A stretch of DNA of 19,626 bases from Hyphomicrobiaceae bacterium (GCA_028285025.1 JANQQH010000089.1:1-19626); one strand, 5' to 3'. Counted from the first letter of the stretch, positions 7,892-15,430 are shown. Numbers and translations are program-made. Notes: a model not told the origin generated them from the letters alone.

Positions 7892-8330
7892 GGTTCTTAA
7901 TATTATTTCCAGCTCGGAATTTTAGGTTGAATTGCTCACATTCATATATTAAAAAAAACGATAATATCAAGATATTTTATTTATTTTTTTAATTATTTTC
8001 ACTCTATTTTATATATTTATTGCGTTTAAATTTTGAATTTTTTGCTTAAATATATTGAATTTTATAAGCACAAGTATGCACTTTTTCCGCTTTTTCTAAA
8101 TCATTAAATTATTTAAAATCAATATGATGGATCAAAATAAACTCTCTCGTTGTTCTTGCGTTGGGTCTTTAAATTGCAAGACTAAAAATAGCAATTCCTA
8201 GGATCTAAATTTGCTCGATTTTTATTTATTTAAAATTTCGATATATTATCTTTAATTTATTAATTTAACAAATGAATGAAAATCTATATATTGAGATCAT
8301 AGCAAAACAACGAAAGGAGGAAATATTTAG
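7892..8330. other. Very AT-rich divergent intergenic region
   Basis: No gene is seen in this 439-base spacer, which is strikingly AT-rich (long runs of A and T around 7945-8110 and 8215-8300) compared with its neighbours. It separates the LysR gene from the first small ORF at 8331 and must hold the promoter for the small-ORF cluster. A short perfect inverted repeat, AATATC-AA-GATATT, lies at 7963-7976, about 75 bases upstream of the LysR start, and could be an operator or a chance product of composition. Confidence 0.65.
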
Positions 8331-8471
8331 ATGAGATCACTCGATAAAAAAGCGATCGCTTTTATTCTTTGCACGAGGATTATGAGAAGTGATCAAACTG
8401 TATGTCCAATCGCAGTCTGGGAAGATGATGGAGGTCGCCCTACCTCTGCCCCCTCACAGACCATCCATTAG
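8331..8471 (+). CDS. Small hypothetical peptide, 46 aa
   Basis: The ATG at 8331 is preceded by AAAGGAGG (8313-8320), a near-perfect ribosome binding site ten bases upstream, which is the main support for translation. The peptide starts MRSLDKKAIAFILCTRIMRS and continues DQTVCPIAVWEDDGGRPTSA to a final PSQTIH. It has two cysteines (14 and 25), one Trp (30) and a Gly/Pro/Ser/Thr-rich end. The basic start plus small-residue end is reminiscent of a precursor peptide with leader and core, but no modifying enzyme is adjacent, so this is speculation. I recognise no family. It opens a run of small ORFs on the same strand. Confidence 0.5.
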   Translation: MRSLDKKAIAFILCTRIMRSDQTVCPIAVWEDDGGRPTSAPSQTIH

Positions 8472-8485
8472 TCAAAGGAAAATAG

Positions 8486-8644
8486 ATGATGAATGACTTT
8501 GTATCCCAGATTTTGGATTTTATTGAGTGTAATGATGACATTGAGCCATCAACCATCGACCTTGATGACAGCGAGGATGAAGAATTACTTCCTGAAAACT
8601 CGTTGATTGATGAAAAATCGCTAAGACCTCATGATTCACAGTAA
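8486..8644 (+). CDS. Small acidic hypothetical peptide, 52 aa
   Basis: The ATG-ATG start at 8486 follows AAAGGA (8474-8479) by six bases and lies 14 bases after the previous stop. The peptide starts MMNDFVSQILDFIECNDDIE and is very acidic through IDLDDSEDEELLPENS, ending in RPHDSQ. It has one cysteine (16) and no signal peptide or membrane segment. The short amphipathic start with an acidic remainder could be a leader-like or partner-binding peptide, but the family is unknown to me. Confidence 0.45.
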   Translation: MMNDFVSQILDFIECNDDIEPSTIDLDDSEDEELLPENSLIDEKSLRPHDSQ

Positions 8645-8668
8645 CCATTTAAAAGAAAGGACACAAAC

Positions 8669-8698
8669 ATGAATCATCCTCGCGATAAACCTTTGTAA
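8669..8698 (+). CDS. Candidate 9-codon leader peptide
   Basis: The reading frame MNHPRDKPL starts at an ATG eight bases after AAAGG (8656-8660) and stops at TAA 8696-8698. A 9-residue product is too short to judge on its own. The well-placed ribosome binding site and the hairpin starting five bases after the stop make a regulatory leader peptide possible. Confidence 0.3.
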   Translation: MNHPRDKPL

Positions 8699-8702
8699 AC
8701 AC

Positions 8703-8722
8703 TTAAGGTCTCCCAACCTTAA
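8703..8722 (+). promoter_or_regulatory. Hairpin just after the 9-codon ORF
   Basis: TTAAGGT (8703-8709) pairs perfectly with ACCTTAA (8716-8722) around the loop CTCCCA. There is no T run after it, so it is not a plain terminator. Its place between the mini-ORF and the next small ORF would suit translational or transcriptional coupling, or RNA processing. Confidence 0.35.
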
Positions 8723-8768
8723 CCCAGAGAAGAGCTAAAAGTGAAAGAGAACTGGCAGGGCATCTGTC

Positions 8769-8891
8769 ATGAACAAGGACCTTAAAACATTGAAAACGAA
8801 ATTTAAACAAAGGTTTATTGGTTCAAGAGACAGAGCCCCCGCCTCAAACAAAAGGTGCGGTCATACAAAGTGTAGAAAATTTAATGTTTAG
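8769..8891 (+). CDS. Small basic hypothetical peptide, 40 aa
   Basis: The ATG at 8769 follows AGGG (8757-8760) by eight bases. The peptide starts MNKDLKTLKTKFKQRFIGSR and ends in RCGHTKCRKFNV. It is strongly basic, with an amphipathic-looking Lys-rich start and a C-x4-C pair (CGHTKC) near the end that could bind a metal or form a disulfide. No family is recognised. It belongs to the same plus-strand run of small ORFs. Confidence is lower than for the flanking small ORFs because the ribosome binding site is weaker. Confidence 0.35.
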   Translation: MNKDLKTLKTKFKQRFIGSRDRAPASNKRCGHTKCRKFNV

Positions 8892-8989
8892 ACCCTTTAC
8901 ACACGAGCTGCACGAAATCCAGGTCTCGCACCTTATTGTTTGAAACTTAAAATAGTAAAATTTGAATAACCAGATGAAAGGAGAACTCA

Positions 8990-9238
8990 ATGAAATATAA
9001 AATATTGGGCGCCATAACTATTATCGGCTTGTCCTCAAGCCCGGTGGTTGCAATGGAGACCAATAAACTGACGATGTCCAAAGATAATCTAATCCAAACT
9101 GACTCTATTACTGAGATCTTACCAATAATAGAATATAGCGGTGAGAACGATGATAAAATTCTTAACGATAAAAATAATGTATTCATCAAAGAGTCGGATA
9201 TTTTAATCCCAACTGTGCCTCCACAAACCGCACAATAA
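8990..9238 (+). CDS. Small secreted hypothetical protein, 82 aa
   Basis: An excellent ribosome binding site, AAAGGAG (8977-8983), lies six bases before the ATG. Residues 1-21 form a signal peptide: MKYK, the hydrophobic ILGAITIIGL, then SSSPVVA with probable cleavage before Met-Glu-Thr. The mature part is about 61 residues, mostly polar and acidic, without cysteine, ending IPTVPPQTAQ. It is therefore probably exported to the periplasm or beyond. No family is recognised. It is the last ORF before a strong terminator at 9277, and the largest of the small-ORF run that begins at 8331. Confidence 0.7.
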   Translation: MKYKILGAITIIGLSSSPVVAMETNKLTMSKDNLIQTDSITEILPIIEYSGENDDKILNDKNNVFIKESDILIPTVPPQTAQ

Positions 9239-9276
9239 TCTCTCTCTTCCCAAAAAACTTCAACGAACCCCTCTAT

Positions 9277-9306
9277 ATCGGGTGCCGAAAGGCACCCGAT
9301 TTTTTT
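9277..9306 (+). terminator. Intrinsic terminator of the small-ORF cluster
   Basis: ATCGGGTGCC (9277-9286) pairs perfectly with GGCACCCGAT (9291-9300) around a GAAA tetraloop and is followed by six T residues. It lies 39 bases after the stop of the secreted 82-residue protein, and confirms that this strand is transcribed. Confidence 0.95.
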
Positions 9307-9705
9307 ATAAAGTAGCGACCTTATGATTTTGCAATAAAGCTTACTGAAGAATATCACCCGCCATTTTTACGAAGATGGAGTTTTTTTTCGACAACGGTTG
9401 CTTTCAGAACAATCTAAACAATTTCTTCTGGTCTGATGTGGAGCTATCAGACAATTGAGGGCGTATGCATTGATGCGGTCACAGCGCAAGTGATCACAAC
9501 TTTACGCGAGGTTTAGTCATTTTTTGCCCCTCTCAGAATATTTTCTATTGCCTAGATGTTGTATTAGACCGAATTTAGCGTCCATGTTTGGCACTCAATT
9601 GTAGCTGAACGTTTCGGTTTGGTTGCGCAATTATTCAACATTCTTGATAAGCAGGCATTATTTTTCGCCTTAGCTTAAATTTGTTTTAGACTCTACCGTT
9701 GGGTC
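9307..9705. other. Intergenic region, mostly dispersed repeat
   Basis: No convincing gene is seen in this 400-base spacer downstream of both flanking genes. A frame of about 24 codons ending in TAG near 9517 looks faintly protein-like but has no ribosome binding site. Copy A of a dispersed repeat occupies 9520-9628. Confidence 0.6.
9520..9628 (+). repeat. Dispersed intergenic repeat, copy A
   Basis: The core TTGCCTAGATGTTGTATTAG (9548-9567) continues through TCCATGTTTGGCACT and ends at GTTTCGGTTTGGTTG. Copy C (15321-15430) matches it along the whole length with scattered mismatches; copy B (12334-12402) matches the first half. No reading frame is conserved between copies. Confidence 0.7.
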
Positions 9706-10422
9706 TTAAAAGCTGTATATAAAGGTAATCAGCCAATCCGGACTTATGGAGAGAAGAATTTTCTCCCATTCAGTCATCAAACCTGTTAAAATCAGTAAGC
9801 TGATCCCTATCAATAGTACTCCCAAAATAGGCTTGATCCAATTTGCTAAACTCGCCATCGCATTTTTGCGGGCGGCAATCACTTCTCTTGTGCCATACAT
9901 CAACCCAATTAATGGCGTTACAACCCCAATAGCAAATAAGAACATGATGGTTGCAGCATAGCCGATACTCTGTCCTTGAGCAGCCAACGCAATAGCTGCA
10001 CCTAATGTGGGGCCAACACAAGGTGTCCAAACAGCTCCCAGCAAAGCACCTAACAAAAACTGGCCAGGACGTGTGCTGGGAGAAAATGTGGACACATAAG
10101 AGCTTAACCCTGAGATTGAAGATTGTGCCATTACAGCAAACCGCGTCTGCAATGTCCCTGATAACATGATTAGACCTACGGCCAACATCAGAGCGGCTGA
10201 TATGTTGGTCAATATTTGCGGTGTCAAACCAAGACTAAACCCCAAAGTCGCAACAAACATACCAAAACCAGTGAAAGAAAGAACCAAGCCTGCGGCGAGT
10301 GCAATTGGCCCATGACGATGAGATTGCAAGGCACCGCCCAAAACCATTGGTAGCATAGGCAGTACACAAGGAGACAGAATAGAAACAAGACCTGCAATGT
10401 AGGCCATAATGAATTGGCTCAT
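9706..10422 (-). CDS. ccdA: CcdA/DsbD-type membrane thiol transporter
   Basis: This 238-residue protein is almost entirely hydrophobic, with about six membrane helices. CcdA proteins carry reducing equivalents from cytoplasmic thioredoxin across the inner membrane to periplasmic thiol proteins. The two redox motifs are present: LVSILSPCVLPMLPMVLGG with Cys19 in the first helix, and GAVWTPCVGPTLGAAIAL with Cys135 in the fourth. Length matches CcdA rather than full DsbD, which also has soluble alpha and gamma domains. The gene upstream on the same strand is a periplasmic thioredoxin that would accept the electrons, so the pair resembles a split DsbD. A hairpin lies between the two genes. A weak TAGGAT precedes the ATG. 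Whether the pathway serves cytochrome c maturation or repair of oxidised envelope proteins cannot be read here. Confidence 0.92.
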   Translation of the reverse strand: MSQFIMAYIAGLVSILSPCVLPMLPMVLGGALQSHRHGPIALAAGLVLSFTGFGMFVATLGFSLGLTPQILTNISAALMLAVGLIMLSGTLQTRFAVMAQSSISGLSSYVSTFSPSTRPGQFLLGALLGAVWTPCVGPTLGAAIALAAQGQSIGYAATIMFLFAIGVVTPLIGLMYGTREVIAARKNAMASLANWIKPILGVLLIGISLLILTGLMTEWEKILLSISPDWLITFIYSF

Positions 10423-10460
10423 TTTATCCTACCAATTTTTACTGCGCTTACGGAACACGA

Positions 10461-10503
10461 GAAAAAGGCCCATATCCCCGCAAGGTTTTGAGGATACGGG
10501 CCT
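10461..10503 (-). terminator. Hairpin between thioredoxin and ccdA genes
   Basis: AGGCCCATATCC (10466-10477) pairs with GGATACGGGCCT (10492-10503) with one non-Watson-Crick position, around a 14-base loop. On the minus strand it is followed by five T residues (10466-10462), a good terminator. It would cut transcription after the thioredoxin gene and leave ccdA at a lower level or under its own promoter. Confidence 0.7.
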
Positions 10504-10536
10504 GTTGGCTGCGTAATATAAATCTGCTTGTGCCAA

Positions 10537-10929
10537 TTAAACACCCTTGGCAATCGCTGCCAGGATCTTATCTTTGCCTGTTTCACCAACAAGGCGAGCA
10601 ACTTCATCTTTTCCTTTGAAAACGATGATTGTGCTTTGCTTGATAACCTTAAATTTTTTAACCGCTTCGGCATTATCTAGAAAATCAATGGATAAGAAAA
10701 CGGCCTCTGGATAGGTGGTTTTTGCTTTTTTGAGTGAGGGTTGTTGTGCTTTGCAGGTACCGCAACCTTGTTTAAATACTTCAACGATAATATGCTTTCC
10801 CTCTTTTTGAGCGGTAACAAATTTATCTGTCGAATAAGTGGCCGTAAACTCTGCAAAAGCAGGTACAGCTAAAATTGCCAGTCCCAAACTAACAGTAACC
10901 ACCCCAAGAAATTTAGAAAATAATGACAT
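10537..10929 (-). CDS. Periplasmic thioredoxin-like protein
   Basis: I place the start at 10929 because AAAGGAG lies 11 bases upstream and the 130-residue product then begins with a proper signal peptide (MSLFSKFLGV, hydrophobic core, AVPAFA with cleavage after residue 26). A longer in-frame start at 11034 would bury the signal sequence. The thioredoxin-fold domain has the active site FKQGCGTCKAQQPS with Cys56 and Cys59 (CGTC instead of CGPC). The position of the usual cis-proline loop reads KQSTIIVF, so the proline appears replaced by Ser99. It is probably reduced by CcdA, encoded next downstream, and in turn reduces envelope proteins (inference). It lies divergent from an ECF sigma factor gene, with a matching promoter candidate. 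Confidence 0.82.
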   Translation of the reverse strand: MSLFSKFLGVVTVSLGLAILAVPAFAEFTATYSTDKFVTAQKEGKHIIVEVFKQGCGTCKAQQPSLKKAKTTYPEAVFLSIDFLDNAEAVKKFKVIKQSTIIVFKGKDEVARLVGETGKDKILAAIAKGV

Positions 10930-10998
10930 AATTATTGGATCTCCTTTATAGATAACCGCTCGCGTAGTATGCTGAACCACGTTCGCTATACCCACAGG

Positions 10999-11024
10999 TT
11001 TCCCGCTGGGACGCAAATGGTTAC
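10999..11024 (-). promoter_or_regulatory. Candidate ECF promoter for the thioredoxin gene
   Basis: On the minus strand GTAACC (11024-11019) is followed after 15 bases by GGAA, or after 16 by GAAA. From memory, Caulobacter SigF-type promoters have GTAACC and CGAA about 16 bases apart; the match is good in the -35 and partial in the -10. The distance to the start codon is about 70 bases. Confidence 0.4.
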
Positions 11025-11060
11025 TATCGATCACAAATTTGTGAAAGGGTGTGAAGAAAT

Positions 11061-11086
11061 GTAACTTTTAAGGGAATTAAGGCAAA
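11061..11086 (+). promoter_or_regulatory. Candidate ECF promoter for the sigma factor gene
   Basis: GTAACT (11061-11066) is followed after exactly 16 bases by CAAA (11083-11086), close to the GTAACC-N16-CGAA form remembered for SigF-type sigma factors. It lies about 28 bases before the GTG start and would give autoregulation. Confidence 0.4.
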
Positions 11087-11113
11087 CCAGTAACAAGTAG
11101 GATTAAGTGTCCC

Positions 11114-11686
11114 GTGCAAATATCAAATGATAGCGAAGATATAAAAAAGCAATTTTTGAGTGGATTGAAAGGTGATCGCGCCGCTTATCAGACGGCTTTG
11201 CTTTTGCTTTCAAATCGCATCAGAGCCTATGTAAACAACAAACTAGGCCGGTTCCATTCTCAATGCGACATTGAAGATGTTGTTCAAAATATCCTCATCG
11301 CAATCCACGAAAAGAGATGGACATATGATACCAAAAGGGAGCTGATGCCTTGGGTATTTGGCATTTCAAAATATAAGGTCCTACAGTTTATTCGCTCTTG
11401 TCGTCGGCGAAGCGCAGTCATTACTAACTTTGAAGTTGATACAAATCATGAACTAGAAAACACCATCAAAATAGATCAAGAATATTTTGAAAACTTCTCG
11501 AAAACTGATCTGAACCTCCTATTGTCCCGACTAAGCAAGGAACAGCGCGAAGCTGTGCAACTAACAAAAATAAAGGGGTTGTCATTTTCTGAAGCGGCAG
11601 ATCAGGCCGGCGTTAGTCTGAGTGCAATGAAGGTCCGCGTTCATCGCGCTATGAAACGGCTGGAACAGGAAGCAAAGGAAATATAA
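11114..11686 (+). CDS. ECF sigma factor (SigF-like)
   Basis: This 190-residue protein has two sigma-70 regions and nothing else, as in ECF factors. Region 2 spans about 20-100, with CDIEDVVQNILIAIHEKRWT and PWVFGISKYKVLQFIRSCRR. Region 4 spans about 132-186, with LSRLSKEQREAVQLTKIKGL followed by the helix-turn-helix SFSEAADQAGVSLSAMKVRV. ECF factors direct RNA polymerase to stress promoters and are held by a membrane anti-sigma. The next gene, three bases downstream, encodes an NrsF/DUF1109-type anti-sigma, which points to the SigF-like group known from Caulobacter for heavy-metal and oxidative stress. The start is GTG with TAGGA 11 bases upstream. The divergent thioredoxin and ccdA genes are likely targets (inference). 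Confidence 0.92.
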   Translation: MQISNDSEDIKKQFLSGLKGDRAAYQTALLLLSNRIRAYVNNKLGRFHSQCDIEDVVQNILIAIHEKRWTYDTKRELMPWVFGISKYKVLQFIRSCRRRSAVITNFEVDTNHELENTIKIDQEYFENFSKTDLNLLLSRLSKEQREAVQLTKIKGLSFSEAADQAGVSLSAMKVRVHRAMKRLEQEAKEI

Positions 11687-11689
11687 ATC

Positions 11690-12292
11690 ATGCATACGCA
11701 AGACTTAATTGAAATGCTTGCCGCTGATGTTCAGCAAGGCACAAAACGTTCTGTTACTTGGAAACTGTTGGCGATAGCTTTGGTGGGCCTGTCAAGCTCT
11801 ATTCTGCTTCAATTCTTTAGCGCTGGTTTGCGCGCCGATGCACCGATAGCTTGGCCAGCAATTATTGTAAAGCTGATCGTTTGCATCATACTTGGACTTA
11901 TCTGGGCTGGGTATTTGCGCTCACTCAGTTCACCTGGTCGTAACAGCTGGGGTCACTTTGTTTTTGCTTTCGTTGCAATTGGATCAGTTGTGTTTTTAGG
12001 ATTGCTATCATCGTTCAATTTTTCCGGCCTAACCGGTTGTCTAATGCAAGTCTGGCTCCTTTCGATCCCAGCATTCATTGGGCTGGTTTGGCTGCTCCGC
12101 TCGGCAGCTCCGGTGCGCAGTGTTTCTACAGGGTTTGCCATTGGCATATTGGCTGGCATCATCGGGACATTTGGTTATGCATTTGGATGCATGACTGATC
12201 AACCATTCGAAGTTGCATTCAGATATGGTGGATCCATTTTAACACTTGGCGCGCTCGGTGCTATGCTTGGCCCTTTTATGTTAAAATGGTAG
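11690..12292 (+). CDS. NrsF/DUF1109-family anti-sigma factor
   Basis: This 200-residue protein has six predicted membrane helices (about 24-42, 55-77, 88-107, 117-136, 146-166 and 178-196) and a short cytoplasmic start, HTQDLIEMLAADVQQGTKR, typical of the DUF1109 family. Such proteins hold a SigF-type ECF factor at the inner membrane and release it when two conserved cysteines sense the stress. Here Cys117 (GLTGCLM) and Cys167 (YAFGCMTDQP) lie exactly 50 residues apart in the later helices, consistent with the paired sensor cysteines described for NrsF. The gene starts three bases after the sigma factor stop and is certainly cotranscribed with it. Cys65 is an additional, probably non-sensing cysteine. 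Confidence 0.88.
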   Translation: MHTQDLIEMLAADVQQGTKRSVTWKLLAIALVGLSSSILLQFFSAGLRADAPIAWPAIIVKLIVCIILGLIWAGYLRSLSSPGRNSWGHFVFAFVAIGSVVFLGLLSSFNFSGLTGCLMQVWLLSIPAFIGLVWLLRSAAPVRSVSTGFAIGILAGIIGTFGYAFGCMTDQPFEVAFRYGGSILTLGALGAMLGPFMLKW

Positions 12293-12333
12293 AGATCCTT
12301 ATTAACTCAAGCCGTCCCCGTTCCTTCTGGAGC

Positions 12334-12402
12334 CCCTTTTATCCTTTCAGGGCACGTTTCTTTGCCTGGATGTTGTCTTAGACAGTGGCCGTCTGATCCA
12401 AC
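12334..12402 (+). repeat. Dispersed intergenic repeat, copy B (shortened)
   Basis: The core TTTGCCTGGATGTTGTCTTA (12361-12380) with upstream TTTCAGGGCACG matches copy C (TTTGCCTGGAAGTTGTCTTA). It then continues GACAGTGGCCGTCTGATCCA, which instead matches fragment D at 15521-15540. The copy therefore joins the start of one version to the end of another. The 470-base spacer around it (12293-12764), between two convergent genes, holds no gene that I can support. Confidence 0.7.
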
Positions 12403-12653
12403 TCAGAAAGTTGTGCTGATCCTAGTTTCACCAGAAGGCCTCAAAATTTTTGTTAATTAGCTTATTCTTGAGAATGAGTCCTTGAAGCCTTAATTACTTC
12501 GGATATATAGCTGAAACTGGACTTCATTGATAATAAGCAAAGCTCGAAATCATTGGATGTTATAATCCGCTAGGAGAATTTTAACATCTTTTGCAGATGG
12601 TCATCTCGTTAAGTCATTGATTTTATTTGTAGCAGATTCTGCGATTGTCGAAA

Positions 12654-12684
12654 TATGTTACAAAATACCCCCTTTTGTAACATA
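12654..12684. repeat. Perfect 12-bp inverted repeat
   Basis: TATGTTACAAAA (12654-12665) and TTTTGTAACATA (12673-12684) are exact inverses around the loop TACCCCC. It lies between convergent genes, 80 bases past the chemoreceptor stop. The AT-rich stem lacks a T run beyond it on either strand, so it is not a standard terminator. It may stabilise an RNA end or bind a protein. Confidence 0.6.
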
Positions 12685-12764
12685 GAGTCTGCTATTTGTT
12701 TATTTTAAGCCTCAGAAATCCTTGAAGATAGTTCGAAAAACTATGGTGAAGGAACTGATCTAAC

Positions 12765-15092
12765 TTATGCAGCGTAATCTAGCCATTTAAGATCAGGGAC
12801 GGGTTCTTTAAATTGTACGCCGTAGCCGTTGTCATCTTTTCTCACGACTTTGGCTGTAATGGTGCGACCATCTGAAAGGACAAATGAGAATTCCTCTCCA
12901 ATTTTCATGCTATGAGTGCCTGAGATGAAAGCGCCTGTTTCACTCGCATTTTCAATGAGGAAATTATATCTTAAGCCCTTCATATCGATCATCGAAATTT
13001 TGTTGTTTTTTTCACGTAAGCTATTTCTGCGATCCTTGACGTCTTTGCTCACGTCTTCCAAGAAATTATTAACTGCGTTAGAGAGGTCTTGGCTGACTTT
13101 GCCAAGAGCTGTTGCAACTTCTTGTACCTGATTGGCTTGCATAGTTGTTTCGTCAACTGATTGGTTCACCAGTTCAACATTGTTTGCCACTTCATTGGTT
13201 TGCTTAGAGGCGGCTTGAATTGAGTTTGCGATTGAAGAGGTTGCGGCTTGTTGTTCTTCAACAGCTGAGGCGATGGTGACTGTGACATCGCTGATTTTTT
13301 GAACTTGGGTCAAGATGTTTTTAATCGCACCAACTGTGCCGTGTGATGATGTTTGCACCGCTGAAATGTGAGATGCGATTTCATCAGTTGCTTGTGCTGT
13401 TTGTTCAGAGAGTTGCTTTACTTCAGCAGCAACAACAGCAAAGCCTTTACCTGCATCACCAGCTCTTGCGGCTTCAATGGTTGCATTAAGGGCAAGAAGA
13501 TTGGTTTGTTCTGCAATTTCACGGATGAGGCCAACCACGTCACCGATTTTATCGGCCGCATCAGAAAGAGACATGACATCCTTGTTGGTTGTCTCTGTTG
13601 TTTCTGATGTTTTATTGACGATGTCATCTGCTTTTTGAACTTGCATTGCAATTTCTTGCATTGATGCTGATAGTTCTGAGGTTGCTGCTGCAACTGTTTC
13701 TACATTTTCTGATGCAATATTTGAAGATTGCTGCATGGCATCTGAGCTGTTGGCGGCTGATTTTGAGGCGTCATGTAATGTGTCAGCTGATTTTTGCATT
13801 GAGTTTGTTTGATCTTCAAGACTATCTCTAATATCATTTTGAAGATGTTTGAATTTATCAATGATTGATGAGATATAAGCTTGTTTCTGAGCTTCTTTTT
13901 CATTTTCTACAATGGCTTCACGCTCTAAACGGGCCCGCTCAATAGCATTTGTTTTAAAGACAGAGAGAGCTTTTGCCATATCACCTAAATTATCAGTTCT
14001 TTTTTCCATAGGAATTTTAATAGATGTGTTGGCTTTCGAAAGTTCAATCATAGTTCTTGTGAGTTGTTTGATTTGAGTGCTAATGGTGCGTGAAATCACA
14101 TAAGATAAAGCTGCTGTGATGGTGATCAAGCCGAGCAGGATAATGGTATAAAACCAAAAAGAGCGTGAGGCATAATCTGCGTGATCAATTGCAATTTGCA
14201 TGAGTTCATTTGAAATAAAGTCTTCGACCACTTTGAGCTCATTAATTCTTTGAGTTGAAAGAGCGAACCATTCTTTTGCTGAAACAGATGAGACATCTCC
14301 GCCGAAGGGATTTTCAAAAGCAATTTCGCGAACTTCTTTAATTTTCTTATGAGCTTCACCATTTAAAACTTTGTTCAAATTTTTCATGTGTACTTCGCTG
14401 GCATGGTGTCTGTAAGTTTCGAAATTGATATGCTGGTTCGCAACATAGCCGACATATCTTTTGTAAATAGTTCGGTTGAATTGCCCGGCGCCAAAGCCTG
14501 CTGCTCCCATTGCTCTTTCTAGACCGGCATATTCTTTCGCGCGAAGGAAGGAGGTGTAGATAATGAGCTCGCGAATGATATCAGCGTCGTTTGTTGCTTC
14601 TTCGAAGGTTTCTATCAAAGTGAGAAGATTATCAATAAGGGGGGTGTAGAAACTTGCCATTTGTTTAACTGAAGCAGAGAGGTTATCTACCGATTGTCTT
14701 TTTGCTTCCAGTTTTACTAATGCTTGTTTGACTTTTTTCAGAGGTTTTTGGAAATGGTCGTAAGTTAGATTTTTCTCTGAAAAAGGTAGTTTTTCATTGA
14801 AAACTTTCAATGCTTTATCTGTTTGTAAGCGGGTGTCTGGAATTTCGCTGGCGAAATTTTTCTTATTTGAGCCTATGAAACCGGCTGATTGACCACGTTC
14901 GACCTGGAGACTGTGAACAAGGTTTGAGATTGCAGGTGCGAGTTGAATGGCCTCAACAATATTATCTGACGCTGCTTTTTTGTTCCAAATATTATGAAGC
15001 TCTTCAGCACTTACCATCGACAAGCCTAAGAGTGGAACCAAAATTAAGATCATAATTCTACGAGTAATTGATAGTTTTGATATAAAACTCAC
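12765..15092 (-). CDS. Chemoreceptor with NIT sensor and C-terminal PilZ domain
   Basis: This 775-residue protein is a transmembrane methyl-accepting chemotaxis protein. Helix TM1 is at about 11-29 and TM2 at 313-335. The periplasmic part (about 35-310) is a nitrate/nitrite-sensing (NIT) type domain, with [19 protein letters not shown] (57-75) as its best motif. HAMP follows (335-390), then the signalling domain with the hairpin tip [20 protein letters not shown] (525-544) and [20 protein letters not shown]. The last 90 residues form a PilZ domain with RNSLR (689-693, RxxxR) and NASETG (715-720, N/DxSxxG), the two c-di-GMP-binding motifs. The receptor may therefore link small-molecule sensing and c-di-GMP level to flagellar behaviour. 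The start is GTG at 15092 with AAGGA nine bases upstream. No che genes are nearby. Confidence 0.93.
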   Translation of the reverse strand: MSFISKLSITRRIMILILVPLLGLSMVSAEELHNIWNKKAASDNIVEAIQLAPAISNLVHSLQVERGQSAGFIGSNKKNFASEIPDTRLQTDKALKVFNEKLPFSEKNLTYDHFQKPLKKVKQALVKLEAKRQSVDNLSASVKQMASFYTPLIDNLLTLIETFEEATNDADIIRELIIYTSFLRAKEYAGLERAMGAAGFGAGQFNRTIYKRYVGYVANQHINFETYRHHASEVHMKNLNKVLNGEAHKKIKEVREIAFENPFGGDVSSVSAKEWFALSTQRINELKVVEDFISNELMQIAIDHADYASRSFWFYTIILLGLITITAALSYVISRTISTQIKQLTRTMIELSKANTSIKIPMEKRTDNLGDMAKALSVFKTNAIERARLEREAIVENEKEAQKQAYISSIIDKFKHLQNDIRDSLEDQTNSMQKSADTLHDASKSAANSSDAMQQSSNIASENVETVAAATSELSASMQEIAMQVQKADDIVNKTSETTETTNKDVMSLSDAADKIGDVVGLIREIAEQTNLLALNATIEAARAGDAGKGFAVVAAEVKQLSEQTAQATDEIASHISAVQTSSHGTVGAIKNILTQVQKISDVTVTIASAVEEQQAATSSIANSIQAASKQTNEVANNVELVNQSVDETTMQANQVQEVATALGKVSQDLSNAVNNFLEDVSKDVKDRRNSLREKNNKISMIDMKGLRYNFLIENASETGAFISGTHSMKIGEEFSFVLSDGRTITAKVVRKDDNGYGVQFKEPVPDLKWLDYAA

Positions 15093-15320
15093 GTTCTCAT
15101 TCCTTCAAATATAAATCTTTGCAGTAATTTTCAGTACCAAGAGTAATTTGATTATAGTAAATAAGAAATTAATATTGACATATTTCTGATAAGTCCCCTC
15201 AGGATGGTCCAGTTTGAAAGTTAATTATAGCTTAGATATGAACATGCGCCGAAGTTCGGATCACCCGCCTTAGGTAATAATTTACCCTTTTAAAACCTTG
15301 TGGTGGCAGCTTGCCTTAAG

Positions 15321-15430
15321 GCTTTTTTATAAACTCAGGGTACGTTTGTTTGCCTGGAAGTTGTCTTAGACTGAATTAAGAGTCAATGTTTGGCACTGAC
15401 GTAGGTCTGAAGGTTTCGGTTTGGTTGGCA
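15321..15430 (+). repeat. Dispersed intergenic repeat, copy C (fullest)
   Basis: It begins GGCTTTTTTATAAACTCAGG (15321-15340), passes through TTTGCCTGGAAGTTGTCTTA and AGTCAATGTTTGGCACT, and ends GGTTTCGGTTTGGTTGG. It aligns with copy A over the full length and with copy B over the first half. It lies in the 506-base spacer 15093-15598, in which I see no gene. Confidence 0.7.

Noticed and set aside
8741..8785. 14-codon GTG frame inside the small-ORF cluster
   Set aside because: Weak GTG start with a poor ribosome binding site, and it overlaps the better-supported 40-codon ORF.
8947..9357. 136-codon minus-strand frame
   Set aside because: It spans the 82-residue plus-strand gene with its signal peptide and crosses its strong terminator hairpin, so it is a shadow frame.
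9440..9519. Short protein-like frame ending in TAG near 9517
   Set aside because: Only about 24 codons follow the nearest ATG, without a ribosome binding site or a recognisable family. It may be a gene relic but I cannot support it.
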